This document shows, one piece after another, positions 49,074-57,699 of a stretch of DNA of 64,000 bases; the stretch's first letter is position 1, and every line of letters begins with the position of its first letter. The notes under the pieces are model-generated. The model saw nothing but the letters and a program-made list of their open reading frames with translations. It ran no database searches and was not told the DNA's origin. Source of the stretch: Microbacterium dauci (GTDB lineage Bacteria > Actinomycetota > Actinomycetes > Actinomycetales > Microbacteriaceae); NCBI RefSeq assembly GCF_030065535.1, contig NZ_JASJND010000002.1:124001-188000 (forward strand), in the 5' to 3' direction. Made by a program: the position numbers and the translations under genes.

Positions 49074-49736
49074 TCAGGCGAAGCCGGGCTCGGCAAGACC
49101 GTGGGCGATCAGGACCGCGTGCACCCGGTCACGTGCCGGGAGCTTCGCGAGGATGCGTCCCACGTGCGTCTTCACCGTCGACTCGCCGAGGAAGAGCGCG
49201 GCCGCGATCTCGACGTTCGTCAGTCCTTGTGCCATTGCTTCGAGGACGTCGCGCTCCCGCCCGGTGAGGCCGGAGAGATCGACAGATGCCGGTGCCCCGA
49301 CGCCGTCGGCGGTGACGAGTTCGATCATCCGCCGCGTGATCCGCGGTGCGAGTGTCGCGTCGCCGGCTGCCACTGCGCGGACTGCCGCGACCAGCTCCTC
49401 CCGGCGCGCGTCCTTGAGCAGGAAGCCGCCGGCGCCGGCACGAAGTGCACCGAACGCGTACTCGTCGAGGTCGAAGGTGGTGAGCACGAGGACCCGGACG
49501 TCCGGATGCTCGGCGCGGATGCGACCGGTCGCCTGAATGCCGTCCATCCCCGGCATCCGCACGTCCATCAGGACGACATCGGGGCGGAGCGTCGCCGTCG
49601 CGCTGAGTGCGGCGGCGCCGTCGCCGGCTTCGCCGACCACCTCGATGTCGGGTTCGGCGTCGAGCACCAGTCGGAAGCCCACCCGGATGAGCTCCTGATC
49701 GTCGACGAGGAGCACCCTGATCGAGTTGTCTGTCAT
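49074..49736 (-). CDS. NarL/FixJ-type response regulator
   Basis: The 220-residue protein has a receiver domain with the phospho-acceptor Asp in VVLMDVRMPGMDG (about residue 56), acidic pocket in VDDQEL, and a C-terminal LuxR-type HTH (LTGRERDVLEAMAQGLTNVEIA, about 150-210). Its start overlaps the histidine kinase stop by four bases, so they form a cognate pair; the ABC exporter upstream is the likely target. Confidence 0.95.
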   Translation of the reverse strand: MTDNSIRVLLVDDQELIRVGFRLVLDAEPDIEVVGEAGDGAAALSATATLRPDVVLMDVRMPGMDGIQATGRIRAEHPDVRVLVLTTFDLDEYAFGALRAGAGGFLLKDARREELVAAVRAVAAGDATLAPRITRRMIELVTADGVGAPASVDLSGLTGRERDVLEAMAQGLTNVEIAAALFLGESTVKTHVGRILAKLPARDRVHAVLIAHGLAEPGFA

Positions 49737-50977
49737 GCGTCGTCCTCCCGGGTTGCGATCGGCAGCTCGGCGCGCAGTATCCAGCCGTCGGCGGTCGGTC
49801 CTGCTTCGAGTGTCCCGCAGACGTGGTCGACGCGCTCTTGGAGACCGCGGATCCCGTAGCCGCCGGCGCGGCGGGGCCCGCGGACGCCGTCGTTGCGGAC
49901 CTGCACCACGACGCCCGCGTCGGTCATGTCGACGGCGACGTCGATGCGCGTGGCATCCGGCGCGTGCCGCATCGCGTTGGTAAGTCCTTCCTGCACGATG
50001 CGCCCCACGGCGAGGAGGACCGGCATCGGTGCGTCGATCCGGCCGGATGTGCGGACGGTCACGGGGAAACCGGCACCGCGGGCTGCTGCCACGGCCGTGG
50101 CTACGGCGTCGGCGTCGACCGGGGCGAGGGGCGTGTGCGCGCTGTCAGCGTCGCGGAGGACGCCGAGCATCGCGCGCATCTCGGTGAGCGCGCTACGGGC
50201 GGTCGCCGCCACCTGGTCGGTCGCCGCCCTCGCCCGGTCGCGGTCGGGGGTGGCGCTCGCGCCCTCGGCCAACGCCACCACCACCGTGAGCGAGTGCGAC
50301 ACGATGTCGTGGAGCTCCCGGGCGATGCGCGCACGTTCCTCGACTGCTGCGATCCGCGCTTGCTGGTCGCGCTCCACGAGCAACTGGCGCGAACGGGCGA
50401 TCACGGCGTCGATGTAGCGACGCCGGTTACCGACGTTCGCTCCGATCAGGCCGCCGATCACACCGGTCACGGCTTCGGCGACCACGGCGTTCCACGCGAG
50501 TTGCGTCGGAACGGCGCCCACGAGCATGAGCGTGGTCGCGAGCGCCGCGAGTGCCGCCAGCCCGACGACGAGGCCGATGATGGCGGCCCGGGTACTCCGG
50601 TAGACGGCGACCGCGTACGTCGCGAACAGGAGCAACGGGCCGCCGAGCGGCACCGGAGCGATCAGGTACGCGTGCGCGACGACCAGCGCCGCGACGAACG
50701 GCACGAGCGGCCAGCGGCGACGCACGACGAGCGAGACGCAGGCCAGCGCGAGCAGCACGATGACGACCCACGTACCCGCGGGCCCGAAGATGGCCCCGTC
50801 GTCGGCCCGCGACAGTGCCCCCGCCGGGACGAAGGACAGCAGCAGGCAGACGCCGGCGATGACGATGTCGGCGACGAGCGGATGCCGCGCCCAGAACCGA
50901 CGGAACACCCCAGGGGGACGCGGCAGCCGCAGCTCGTCGTCCGTGCGGAGCGACGAGCTGCGGCTGTCGGAGGTCAC
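49733..50977 (-). CDS. Sensor histidine kinase (HisKA_3 type)
   Basis: The 414-residue product has five or six N-terminal membrane segments (about 25-165), a coiled-coil linker, the dimerisation box RIARELHDIVSHSL with the phospho-His, and an HATPase domain with GLTNAMRHAPDATR and GYGIRGLQERV. It is a DesK-like intramembrane sensor with no extracytoplasmic domain. The GTG start has TAGGCT six bases upstream, overlapping the stop codon of the ABC permease. Confidence 0.94.
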   Translation of the reverse strand: MTSDSRSSSLRTDDELRLPRPPGVFRRFWARHPLVADIVIAGVCLLLSFVPAGALSRADDGAIFGPAGTWVVIVLLALACVSLVVRRRWPLVPFVAALVVAHAYLIAPVPLGGPLLLFATYAVAVYRSTRAAIIGLVVGLAALAALATTLMLVGAVPTQLAWNAVVAEAVTGVIGGLIGANVGNRRRYIDAVIARSRQLLVERDQQARIAAVEERARIARELHDIVSHSLTVVVALAEGASATPDRDRARAATDQVAATARSALTEMRAMLGVLRDADSAHTPLAPVDADAVATAVAAARGAGFPVTVRTSGRIDAPMPVLLAVGRIVQEGLTNAMRHAPDATRIDVAVDMTDAGVVVQVRNDGVRGPRRAGGYGIRGLQERVDHVCGTLEAGPTADGWILRAELPIATREDDA

Positions 50978-50983
50978 GCGTCG

Positions 50984-50989
50984 AGCCTA
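50984..50989 (-). promoter_or_regulatory. -10 element TAGGCT, leaderless start of the histidine kinase
   Basis: On the minus strand the TAG stop of the permease (50989-50987) continues into GCT to form TAGGCT, six bases (CGACGC) before the kinase GTG at 50977. Confidence 0.55.
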
Positions 50990-51796
50990 GGCGTCGCGTC
51001 CGCGGAGGACGATCCAGCCGAGCGCGAGCGCGCCGGCCGGCCAGGCGAGCACGGTGGCGAGTGCCGGACCGAACCCGTCCGCGTCGGGGGTGGTGATCGT
51101 CGCGGCGGCGTTGAGCGGCAGGTACTGGTTCAGGTCGTACGCCCACTGCCACGCCTCGCCGCCGATGGCGAAGAGGCTGATCACGATCGGGAGCACGAAC
51201 AAGATGCCGACCGTCGTCGCGATCGCACCCGCACCGTTCCGGATGATGAAGCCCCACCCGAGACCCAGGAGTGCGAAGCTCGCCATGGCGGCGAGACTCA
51301 GCAGGAGCGGAGCGAGCAGCTGGTCGAACTCGCCCCACGCGAAGGCGTCTGCGCCGGCGATCGGCGTCACGACGAGCACCGAGAGCGCCGTCGTGACGAC
51401 CGTCAACGCCGCGACGACCGTCGCGATCACGATCGCCTTCGCGAGAAGCACCGCGCCGCGGCGAGGTTCCGCGGTGAGCGTGGATCGGATCATGCCGGTC
51501 GAGTACTCACCGGTGATCGCGATCGCGCCGAGAATGCCGGCGACGAGCGAGGTGAACTGCATCGGCGCAAGGATCGCCATCACGGGGTTGTAGTCGCCGA
51601 CGAACTCCCGCGACGCGAACGCTATGAGGGTCGCGATGCCGACGGCAAGGGCTGCGGTGACCGCGAGCGACCACCAGGTCGACCGGACGGTGAACAGCTT
51701 CAGGTACTCGCTCCGCACGACGCGTGCGAACGAGAGGCGTGCATGCGGCACGGTGTGGCCGCGCTGGGCGGCGGGGGCGGGGGCGAGCGCGGTCAT
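50987..51796 (-). CDS. ABC-2 type transporter permease
   Basis: The 269-residue product has about six membrane segments and the ABC-2 layout: a cytoplasmic N-terminus with RLSFARVVRSEYLKLFTVRSTW, then FTSLVAGILGAIAITGEYSTGMIRSTLTAEPRRGAVLLAKA (given by ends; about residues 80-120). It pairs with the adjacent ATPase; the ATG overlaps the ATPase stop by one base. Substrate unknown; such exporters with a kinase-regulator pair often respond to antibiotics or lipids. Confidence 0.9.
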   Translation of the reverse strand: MTALAPAPAAQRGHTVPHARLSFARVVRSEYLKLFTVRSTWWSLAVTAALAVGIATLIAFASREFVGDYNPVMAILAPMQFTSLVAGILGAIAITGEYSTGMIRSTLTAEPRRGAVLLAKAIVIATVVAALTVVTTALSVLVVTPIAGADAFAWGEFDQLLAPLLLSLAAMASFALLGLGWGFIIRNGAGAIATTVGILFVLPIVISLFAIGGEAWQWAYDLNQYLPLNAAATITTPDADGFGPALATVLAWPAGALALGWIVLRGRDA

Positions 51797-52707
51797 CAGG
51801 CGATTCCCTTCGTCTGGTACTCAACGGCGCCTTCGGTGAGGGCCAGGTACGCGTCTTCGAGCGATCCGGTGCGCTGCCACAGTTCGTGGAGCGGGATGCC
51901 GTGGGCGGCAGCGGTGTCGCCGATGAGCGACGCGGCGACGCCGGTGATCTGGAGGAGACCAGGCTCGGCCGAGGTCACCGAGACGTCGGCATCGGCGACG
52001 AGCTGCGCGAGCTCGGCGGCGCGGGGGCTGCGGACGGTCACGGTGGTCGTGGTCCAGGCGTGGACGAGTTCGTCGAGGCTGGCATCCGCCAGCACCGAAC
52101 CGCGACCGAGCACGATCACCCGGTCGGCGGTGAGCGCCATCTCACTCATGAGGTGGCTCGACAGGAGGACGGTCCGCCCCTCGGCGGCCTGGGCGCGCAC
52201 GAACTGGCGCACCCAGCGGACGCCTTCGGGGTCGAGCCCGTTGACCGGCTCGTCGAGGATGAGCGTCCGCGGGTCGCCGAGGAGTGCTGCGGCGATGCCG
52301 AGCCGCTGTCCCATGCCCAGCGAGAACTTGCCGGCACGCTTGCGCGCGACGGACTGCAGCCCGGTGATCTCGATCACCTCGTCGACCCGGCTGCGGGGAA
52401 TGCCGTGCGTCGCCGCCATCGCCCGCAGATGGTTGCGCGCGCTGCGACCGGTGTGGACTGCCTTCGCGTCGAGCAGAATGCCGACCTCGGTGAGGGGCGA
52501 GCGCAACGACCGATAGTCCTTGCCGTCGATGGTCACGCGGCCCGAGGTCGGGCGGTCCAGCCCGACGATCATCCGCATCGTGGTCGATTTGCCGGCGCCG
52601 TTCGGACCGAGGAACCCGGTCACCTTGCCCGGCTGGACGGCGAAGTCGATCCCGTCGACGGCCGTCTTGTCTCCGTACCGCTTGGTGAGTGCTTCAGCAA
52701 CGATCAT
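51796..52707 (-). CDS. ABC transporter ATP-binding protein
   Basis: The 303-residue product has Walker A GPNGAGKSTT, the Q-loop region, signature FSLGMGQRLGIAAAL, Walker B LILDEPVNGLDPEG and a switch His in LLSSHLMSE, followed by a 90-residue C-terminal extension typical of ABC-2/DrrA-type ATPases. First gene of an ATPase-permease-kinase-regulator group. TAGCGT six bases before the ATG indicates a leaderless message. Confidence 0.94.
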   Translation of the reverse strand: MIVAEALTKRYGDKTAVDGIDFAVQPGKVTGFLGPNGAGKSTTMRMIVGLDRPTSGRVTIDGKDYRSLRSPLTEVGILLDAKAVHTGRSARNHLRAMAATHGIPRSRVDEVIEITGLQSVARKRAGKFSLGMGQRLGIAAALLGDPRTLILDEPVNGLDPEGVRWVRQFVRAQAAEGRTVLLSSHLMSEMALTADRVIVLGRGSVLADASLDELVHAWTTTTVTVRSPRAAELAQLVADADVSVTSAEPGLLQITGVAASLIGDTAAAHGIPLHELWQRTGSLEDAYLALTEGAVEYQTKGIA

Positions 52708-52713
52708 GCCTCC

Positions 52714-52719
52714 ACGCTA
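52714..52719 (-). promoter_or_regulatory. -10 element TAGCGT, leaderless start of the ABC exporter operon
   Basis: On the minus strand TAGCGT, six bases (GGAGGC), then the ATG at 52707. GGAGG in the spacer would be useful only on longer transcripts. Confidence 0.6.
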
Positions 52720-52777
52720 CGAACCCGCGGCGGGGTGCCGCGTCCGTCTCGGGGAGGATTCCGGTCCGGAAACGCCG

Positions 52778-52807
52778 CGGGGCGTCCACCCGCAGGTGGA
52801 CGCCCCG
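52778..52807 (-). terminator. Terminator after pepN
   Basis: CGGGGCGTCCACC (52778-52790) and GGTGGACGCCCCG (52795-52807) form a perfect 13-bp stem with a CGCA loop. In the pepN direction it is followed by GGCGTTT. It separates pepN from the ABC exporter operon. Confidence 0.75.
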
Positions 52808-52826
52808 AAGACGACGGATGCCGCGC

Positions 52827-55364
52827 TTACGCGTCGGCCTCCTGCACTGAGAGCGCACGCTCGACGCCCGCCAGGTTCTCACTGACGAGGCGGCGGAGCG
52901 CCGCGGGCGCCGCGACGTTCGCCGCGAGCCACGCGCGCGTGGCGTCACGGAGCTCGACGTTGGCGAGGGTCGAGGGGTACAAGCCGACGATGAGGTACTG
53001 CGCGATCTGGTAGGTCCGCGACTCCCACACCGGCAGCAGCATGTCGAAGTAGGCATCGACGAACGAGCTGAGTGCGTCGACACCGGCCGGGTGGATGAAC
53101 CCGAGCGCGGCAGACCGGACGACGGTGTTCGGGAGGTCGGCCTTCTCGACGAGCGATGCCCACGCGTCGCGCTTCGCCGCGACGGTGGGGAGCGCGGCGC
53201 GAGCCTGCGCGGCGAACTCGCCGCCCTTCGCCGTGTTGTCGGCGGCCAGCGCCTCGTCGATCTCGGCACCACCGACGACGCCGCCGGCGGCGAGGGAGAC
53301 CAGGAGCGCCCACGACAGGTCGGCGTCGATCTCGAGGCCGGGCAGTGCGACGGCGCCCGAGCGGAGCTCGCCCACACGACGCCACTGGTCCGCCGTGGCC
53401 GCTGCGGATGCGAACGCGGTCACGAACTGCAGCTGGCTGTCGCTGCCTTCCTCGGCCGCCTGCGCGAGGGCCCAGAGGCCTTCGGCGACGCGCTCGCGCG
53501 CGGCATTCCGGGTCTCGGGCGCGACGTAGGCGTTCGCCGCGAGCTGGAGCTGCGCGAGCGTCGTGCGGACGGTCGTCGACTCGGTCTCACTGCCGATGTT
53601 GCGGAGCACCAGGTCGATGTAGTCGGTCGCGGATGCCTCGGCGTCGCGCGTCTGGTCCCAGGCGGCACCCCACACGAGCGACCGTGCGAGCGGGTCGGAG
53701 ATGTCCGAAAGGTGCTCGATGGCGGTACGGAGTGAGCGCTCGTCGAGTCGGATCTTCGCGTACGCGAGGTCGTTGTCGTTGAGCAGGACGAGGTCGGGCT
53801 GGGTGAGGCCCTTGAGCTCGGCCACCTCGGTGAGATCGCCGTCGACGTCGAGTTCGACGTAGTGCGTCCGTACAAGGTCGCCCATGAGCGAGTAGAAACC
53901 CACGCCGAGACGGTGCGGACGGATCGTCGGATAGTCGGCGGGCGCGGTCTGGACGATTGCGAAGCGCGTGATCATCCCGTCGGCGTCGACCCGGATGTCG
54001 GGGGAGAGGGTGTTCACGCCCGCCGTCTCGAGCCACTTCTTCGACCAGGAGGTCAGCTCCCGACCGCTGGTCGCCTCAAGCTCGACGAGGAGGTCGCTGA
54101 GTTCGGTGTTGCCCCACGCGTGCTTGCGGAAGTACGCGGAGACGCCTGCGAAGAACTCCTCGATGCCCACCCACGCGGCGAGCTGCTTGAGGACCGAGCC
54201 GCCCTTGGCGTACGTGATGCCGTCGAAGTTGACCTGGACGTCTTCGAGGTCGTTGATCTCGGCGAAGACCGGGTGCGTCGAGGGGAGCTGGTCCTGACGG
54301 TAGGCCCAGGACTTCTCCATGGCGTTGAAGGTCGTCCACGCCTCGGTCCACTCGGTGGCCTCGGCCGTCGCGATCGTCGACGCCCACTCGGCGAACGACT
54401 CGTTCAGCCAGAGGTCGTTCCACCACTTCATGGTGACGAGGTCGCCGAACCACATGTGCGCGAGCTCGTGGAGGATCGTGACCACGCGCCGTTCTTTGAC
54501 CGCGTCGGTGACCTTCGAGCGGAAGACGTAGGTCTCTGTGAAGGTGACCGCTCCGGCGTTCTCCATCGCGCCCGCGTTGAACTCCGGGACGAACAGCTGG
54601 TCGTACTTCGCGAACGGGTAGGGGACGCCGAACTTCTCCTCGAAGTAGGCGAAGCCCTGACGGGTCTTGTCGAAGACGTAGTCGGCGTCGAGGTACTGCC
54701 AGAGGCTCTTGCGGGCGTAGACGCCGAGCGGGATGACACGGCCGTCCGCACTCGTGAGCTCCGAGAACGTCTGCTGGTACGGACCGGCGACGAGGGCCGT
54801 GATGTACGACGAGATCCGCGGCGTCGGCTCGAACGACCACGTGGCCACACCGTCGCCCGCAGGCGTCGGTTCGGGCGTGGGGGAGTTGGAGACGACCTTC
54901 CACGCGGCCGGGGCGGTGACCGTGAACTGGAACGTCGCCTTGAGGTCGGGCTGCTCGAAGACCGCGAACACGCGGCGCGAGTCGGGCACCTCGAACTGCG
55001 AGTAGAGGTACACCTCGCCGTCGACGGGGTCGACGAAGCGGTGCAGGCCCTCGCCGGTGTTCGTGTACTCGCAGTCGGCGTCGACGACGAGCTCGTTCTC
55101 GGCAGCGAGGTCGGTCAGTGCGATGCGCGAGTCGGCGAACGCAGCGGTGTCGACCGGCGCGCCGTTGAGCGTGATCGAGCGGATGCCGCGGGCGATGAGG
55201 TCGACGAACGTCGACGAACCCTCGGTGGCCGAGAAGCGGATCGTGGTCCGCGACGAGAAGACCTCGTCGCCGGTGGTCAGGTCGAGCGCGATCTCGTACG
55301 AGTGCGTCTCGACGATCGCGCGTCGCTCCTGCGCTTCGCTGCGGGTGAGGTTCTCTCCAGGCAC
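52827..55364 (-). CDS. pepN: Aminopeptidase N (M1 family)
   Basis: PepN removes N-terminal residues from peptides. The 845-residue product has an N-terminal beta-saddle, the substrate motif GAMENAG, the zinc motif HELAHMWFGDLVTMKWW with the downstream Glu in NESFAEW, and a helical C-terminal ERAP1-like domain (LVLLNDNDLAYAKIRLDERS). The GTG at 55364 (VPGENLTRSEAQ) has GGGAG eight bases upstream and is preferred to the longer ATG frame at 55427. Confidence 0.95.
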   Translation of the reverse strand: MPGENLTRSEAQERRAIVETHSYEIALDLTTGDEVFSSRTTIRFSATEGSSTFVDLIARGIRSITLNGAPVDTAAFADSRIALTDLAAENELVVDADCEYTNTGEGLHRFVDPVDGEVYLYSQFEVPDSRRVFAVFEQPDLKATFQFTVTAPAAWKVVSNSPTPEPTPAGDGVATWSFEPTPRISSYITALVAGPYQQTFSELTSADGRVIPLGVYARKSLWQYLDADYVFDKTRQGFAYFEEKFGVPYPFAKYDQLFVPEFNAGAMENAGAVTFTETYVFRSKVTDAVKERRVVTILHELAHMWFGDLVTMKWWNDLWLNESFAEWASTIATAEATEWTEAWTTFNAMEKSWAYRQDQLPSTHPVFAEINDLEDVQVNFDGITYAKGGSVLKQLAAWVGIEEFFAGVSAYFRKHAWGNTELSDLLVELEATSGRELTSWSKKWLETAGVNTLSPDIRVDADGMITRFAIVQTAPADYPTIRPHRLGVGFYSLMGDLVRTHYVELDVDGDLTEVAELKGLTQPDLVLLNDNDLAYAKIRLDERSLRTAIEHLSDISDPLARSLVWGAAWDQTRDAEASATDYIDLVLRNIGSETESTTVRTTLAQLQLAANAYVAPETRNAARERVAEGLWALAQAAEEGSDSQLQFVTAFASAAATADQWRRVGELRSGAVALPGLEIDADLSWALLVSLAAGGVVGGAEIDEALAADNTAKGGEFAAQARAALPTVAAKRDAWASLVEKADLPNTVVRSAALGFIHPAGVDALSSFVDAYFDMLLPVWESRTYQIAQYLIVGLYPSTLANVELRDATRAWLAANVAAPAALRRLVSENLAGVERALSVQEADA

Positions 55365-55434
55365 GTGCGTGTCTCCCAGGGGTGAGGGGTGGATACCGCC
55401 GATGGGCGCTGCTGGCGCCGGCGACAACCCTGCA

Positions 55435-55440
55435 AGCCTA
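55435..55440 (-). promoter_or_regulatory. Candidate pepN -10 element TAGGCT
   Basis: On the minus strand TAGGCT would give a transcript with a leader of about 63 nt, unlike the leaderless sites nearby; it fits the presence of a real ribosome-binding site in pepN. Confidence 0.45.
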
Positions 55441-55476
55441 CGCCGGGCGGGCGCCTGCGCGTGTGCGCGGCGTCCC

Positions 55477-55482
55477 TAGAAT
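55477..55482 (+). promoter_or_regulatory. -10 element TAGAAT, leaderless start of rpiB
   Basis: TAGAAT, six bases (CGTGAC), then the rpiB ATG at 55489. Confidence 0.6.
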
Positions 55483-55488
55483 CGTGAC

Positions 55489-56025
55489 ATGCGCATCCAT
55501 ATCGCGACCGACCACGCCGGGCTCGAGTTCTCGACCCGACTGCAGCACCACCTCGCTGGCGCGGGCCACGAGGTCGTGGACCACGGACCGATCGAGTACG
55601 ACGCCCTCGACGACTACCCGTCCTTCTGCATCCGCGCCGCCCAGGCCGTCGTGCGCGATCAGGCCGCTGGCATCGAGGCCCTCGGCGTCGTCTTCGGCGG
55701 CAGTGGAAACGGCGAGCAGATCGCGGCGAACAAGGTGCGCGGCATCCGAGCGGCGCTCGTCTGGAACCTGTCGACGGCCGAACTCGCCCGCGAGCACAAC
55801 GATGCGAACGTCATCGCGATCGGCGCCCGTCAGCACTCGTTCGAGGAGGCGGCCTCGTTCATCGACCGCTTCATCGCCACGGCGTTCACCGGCGAGGAGC
55901 GTCACGCCCGCCGCATCGGCCAGCTCGCCGCGTACGAGACCGACGGCTCGCTCCAGCCCGACCCCCGCGCGACGAGCGCCGACGTCCTCGACGCGTCCGA
56001 GTCGTTCGACCCGGAAGCGGGCTGA
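55489..56025 (+). CDS. rpiB: Ribose-5-phosphate isomerase B
   Basis: RpiB interconverts ribose-5-phosphate and ribulose-5-phosphate. The 178-residue product has the LacAB/RpiB fold with IATDHAGLEF and GGSGNGEQIAANKV. The latter has Glu in place of the catalytic Cys of E. coli RpiB, as in the mycobacterial enzyme. It also has an acidic C-terminal tail. First of an overlapping set with the glycosylase gene (TGATG). Confidence 0.94.
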   Translation: MRIHIATDHAGLEFSTRLQHHLAGAGHEVVDHGPIEYDALDDYPSFCIRAAQAVVRDQAAGIEALGVVFGGSGNGEQIAANKVRGIRAALVWNLSTAELAREHNDANVIAIGARQHSFEEAASFIDRFIATAFTGEERHARRIGQLAAYETDGSLQPDPRATSADVLDASESFDPEAG

Positions 56026-57017
56026 TGCCCGAGGGTCACTCCGTCCATCGGATCGCCCGGCAGTTCTCCCACAACTTCGTCGGCAGGGCCGTCGCCGCGT
56101 CGAGCCCTCAGGGGCGATTCGCGGAGGGTGCCGCGCTCCTGGATGGACGAGTGCCGTCGCTCGTGCGCGCCGTCGGCAAGCAGATGTTCATGTCCTTCGA
56201 CGACGACCTGTGGCTGCGGGTGCACCTCGGCATCTACGGCGCGTGGGACTTCGCGGGCGAGATCACGCTCGATCCTACGATCGCGTCGGCGAATGGCCGG
56301 ATGGGCCAGACGAACCAGCGCGGCACCGACCCGGTCTTCGACGACGCGGGGGAGAACTCGCTCACCTCCATCGGCGCGCCCAGGCGTGCCCGCGGCGCGG
56401 TGCGGATGAGCGAGCAGACCAAGTCGCGCGAGGACGACACGGATGCCACGTGGCCGCCGCCCGTCGTGGGACAGGTGCGGCTGCGCCTCCTCACCGACGT
56501 CACCTGCGCCGACCTCCGCGGGCCGACCGCGTGCCAGATCCAGACCGCCGACGAGATGCTCGCCACGGTGGCGGCGCTCGGCCCGGACCCGCTCGTCGAC
56601 GACATCGCCGTGGGGGAGGAGCGCTTCGTCACCGCGGTCGCGAAGAAGCCGACGGCGATCGGGCAGCTCCTCATGGACCAGAAGGTCGTGAGCGGGATCG
56701 GCAACGTCTACCGCGCCGAGATGCTGTTCCGCGCGAACCTCAATCCTCACACCCCAGGGCGGGACGTCCCGATGGAGGTCGTCCGCGGGCTCTGGCGCGA
56801 CTGGGTCGTGCTGTTGCAGGTCGGTGTGGAGACCGGGCAGATGATGACGATGGACGGGCTCGACGCCGACGGCTATCGCCGGGCGATGGCGAGTCGCGAC
56901 GACCGGCACTGGGTGTACCACCGCGCAGGGTTGCCCTGTCGTGTGTGCGGCACCGAGATCGTCCTCGAGGAGATGGCTGCACGCAAGCTGTACTGGTGCC
57001 CGCGGTGCCAGGCATGA
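56025..57017 (+). CDS. nei: Fpg/Nei family DNA glycosylase
   Basis: A bifunctional glycosylase/AP lyase for oxidised bases. The 330-residue product keeps Pro2-Glu3 (MPEGHSVHRIA), a helix-two-turn-helix with VVSGIGNVYRAEMLFRA, and a CRVCG...WCPRC zinc finger. MPEGH rather than MPELP points to the Nei side of the family. An insert of about 60 polar residues (about 80-145) interrupts the N-terminal domain, making the protein longer than usual. Confidence 0.92.
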   Translation: MPEGHSVHRIARQFSHNFVGRAVAASSPQGRFAEGAALLDGRVPSLVRAVGKQMFMSFDDDLWLRVHLGIYGAWDFAGEITLDPTIASANGRMGQTNQRGTDPVFDDAGENSLTSIGAPRRARGAVRMSEQTKSREDDTDATWPPPVVGQVRLRLLTDVTCADLRGPTACQIQTADEMLATVAALGPDPLVDDIAVGEERFVTAVAKKPTAIGQLLMDQKVVSGIGNVYRAEMLFRANLNPHTPGRDVPMEVVRGLWRDWVVLLQVGVETGQMMTMDGLDADGYRRAMASRDDRHWVYHRAGLPCRVCGTEIVLEEMAARKLYWCPRCQA

Positions 57018-57045
57018 CCCACCACGCAGTCGCACGGAGCGCACG

Positions 57046-57699
57046 ATGAGACAGAACCCGAGTTTCGCTTTCACCGACACGGCCGAGCTGCGCCGCGTCA
57101 TCGCCGAGCACCCCTGGGTCACGCTCGTGAGCCACACCGACGACGGCCTGGTCGCCTCTCACTACGCGGTCCTGCTCGACGAGGATCGCGACGACCTCAC
57201 TATCGTCGGCCACGTCGGACGGCCCGACGACATGATCCACGGCCTGGGCGAGCGGGAGCTCCTCGTCGTGGTCCAAGGGCCGCACGGGTACATCTCGCCG
57301 GGGTGGTACGGCGACGTGGCATCCGTCCCGACCTGGAATTTCGTGTCGATCCATCTCGCCGGCGTCCCCGAGATCCTCACGCCCGAGGAGAACCTCGACG
57401 TCCTCGAGCGCCTCGTCGAGCGGTTCGAGTCGTCGATGCCGACGCCGCGCCCGATGTGGGAGGCCCCGAACGACCCGGACTTCGTGCGGAAGCTCGAGCG
57501 CGGGACCGTCGGCTTCCGGCTGACGCCGACGCGCGTGGTCGCGAAGCGCAAGCTCAGCCAGAACAAGTCCGACGAGGTCGTCGATACCGTCATCGCCGAA
57601 TTGGAGGCGGGCGGTTCGCCGTACGCCGATCACCGCCTCGCCGGCGAGATGCGTCGCGCGCACGACGCGCTGCGTTCGGCCCGGGAGGGCCGAGCATGA
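57046..57699 (+). CDS. FMN-binding PaiB-family protein
   Basis: The 217-residue product matches the PaiB/FMN-binding split-barrel family: MRQNPSFAFTD, VTLVSHTDDGLVASHYAVLL, GPHGYISPGWYG and VPTWNFVSIHLAG. In Bacillus, PaiB is a transcriptional negative regulator of sporulation and protease genes, but DNA binding is not obvious here. The stop overlaps the amidohydrolase start (ATGA). Confidence 0.9.
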   Translation: MRQNPSFAFTDTAELRRVIAEHPWVTLVSHTDDGLVASHYAVLLDEDRDDLTIVGHVGRPDDMIHGLGERELLVVVQGPHGYISPGWYGDVASVPTWNFVSIHLAGVPEILTPEENLDVLERLVERFESSMPTPRPMWEAPNDPDFVRKLERGTVGFRLTPTRVVAKRKLSQNKSDEVVDTVIAELEAGGSPYADHRLAGEMRRAHDALRSAREGRA

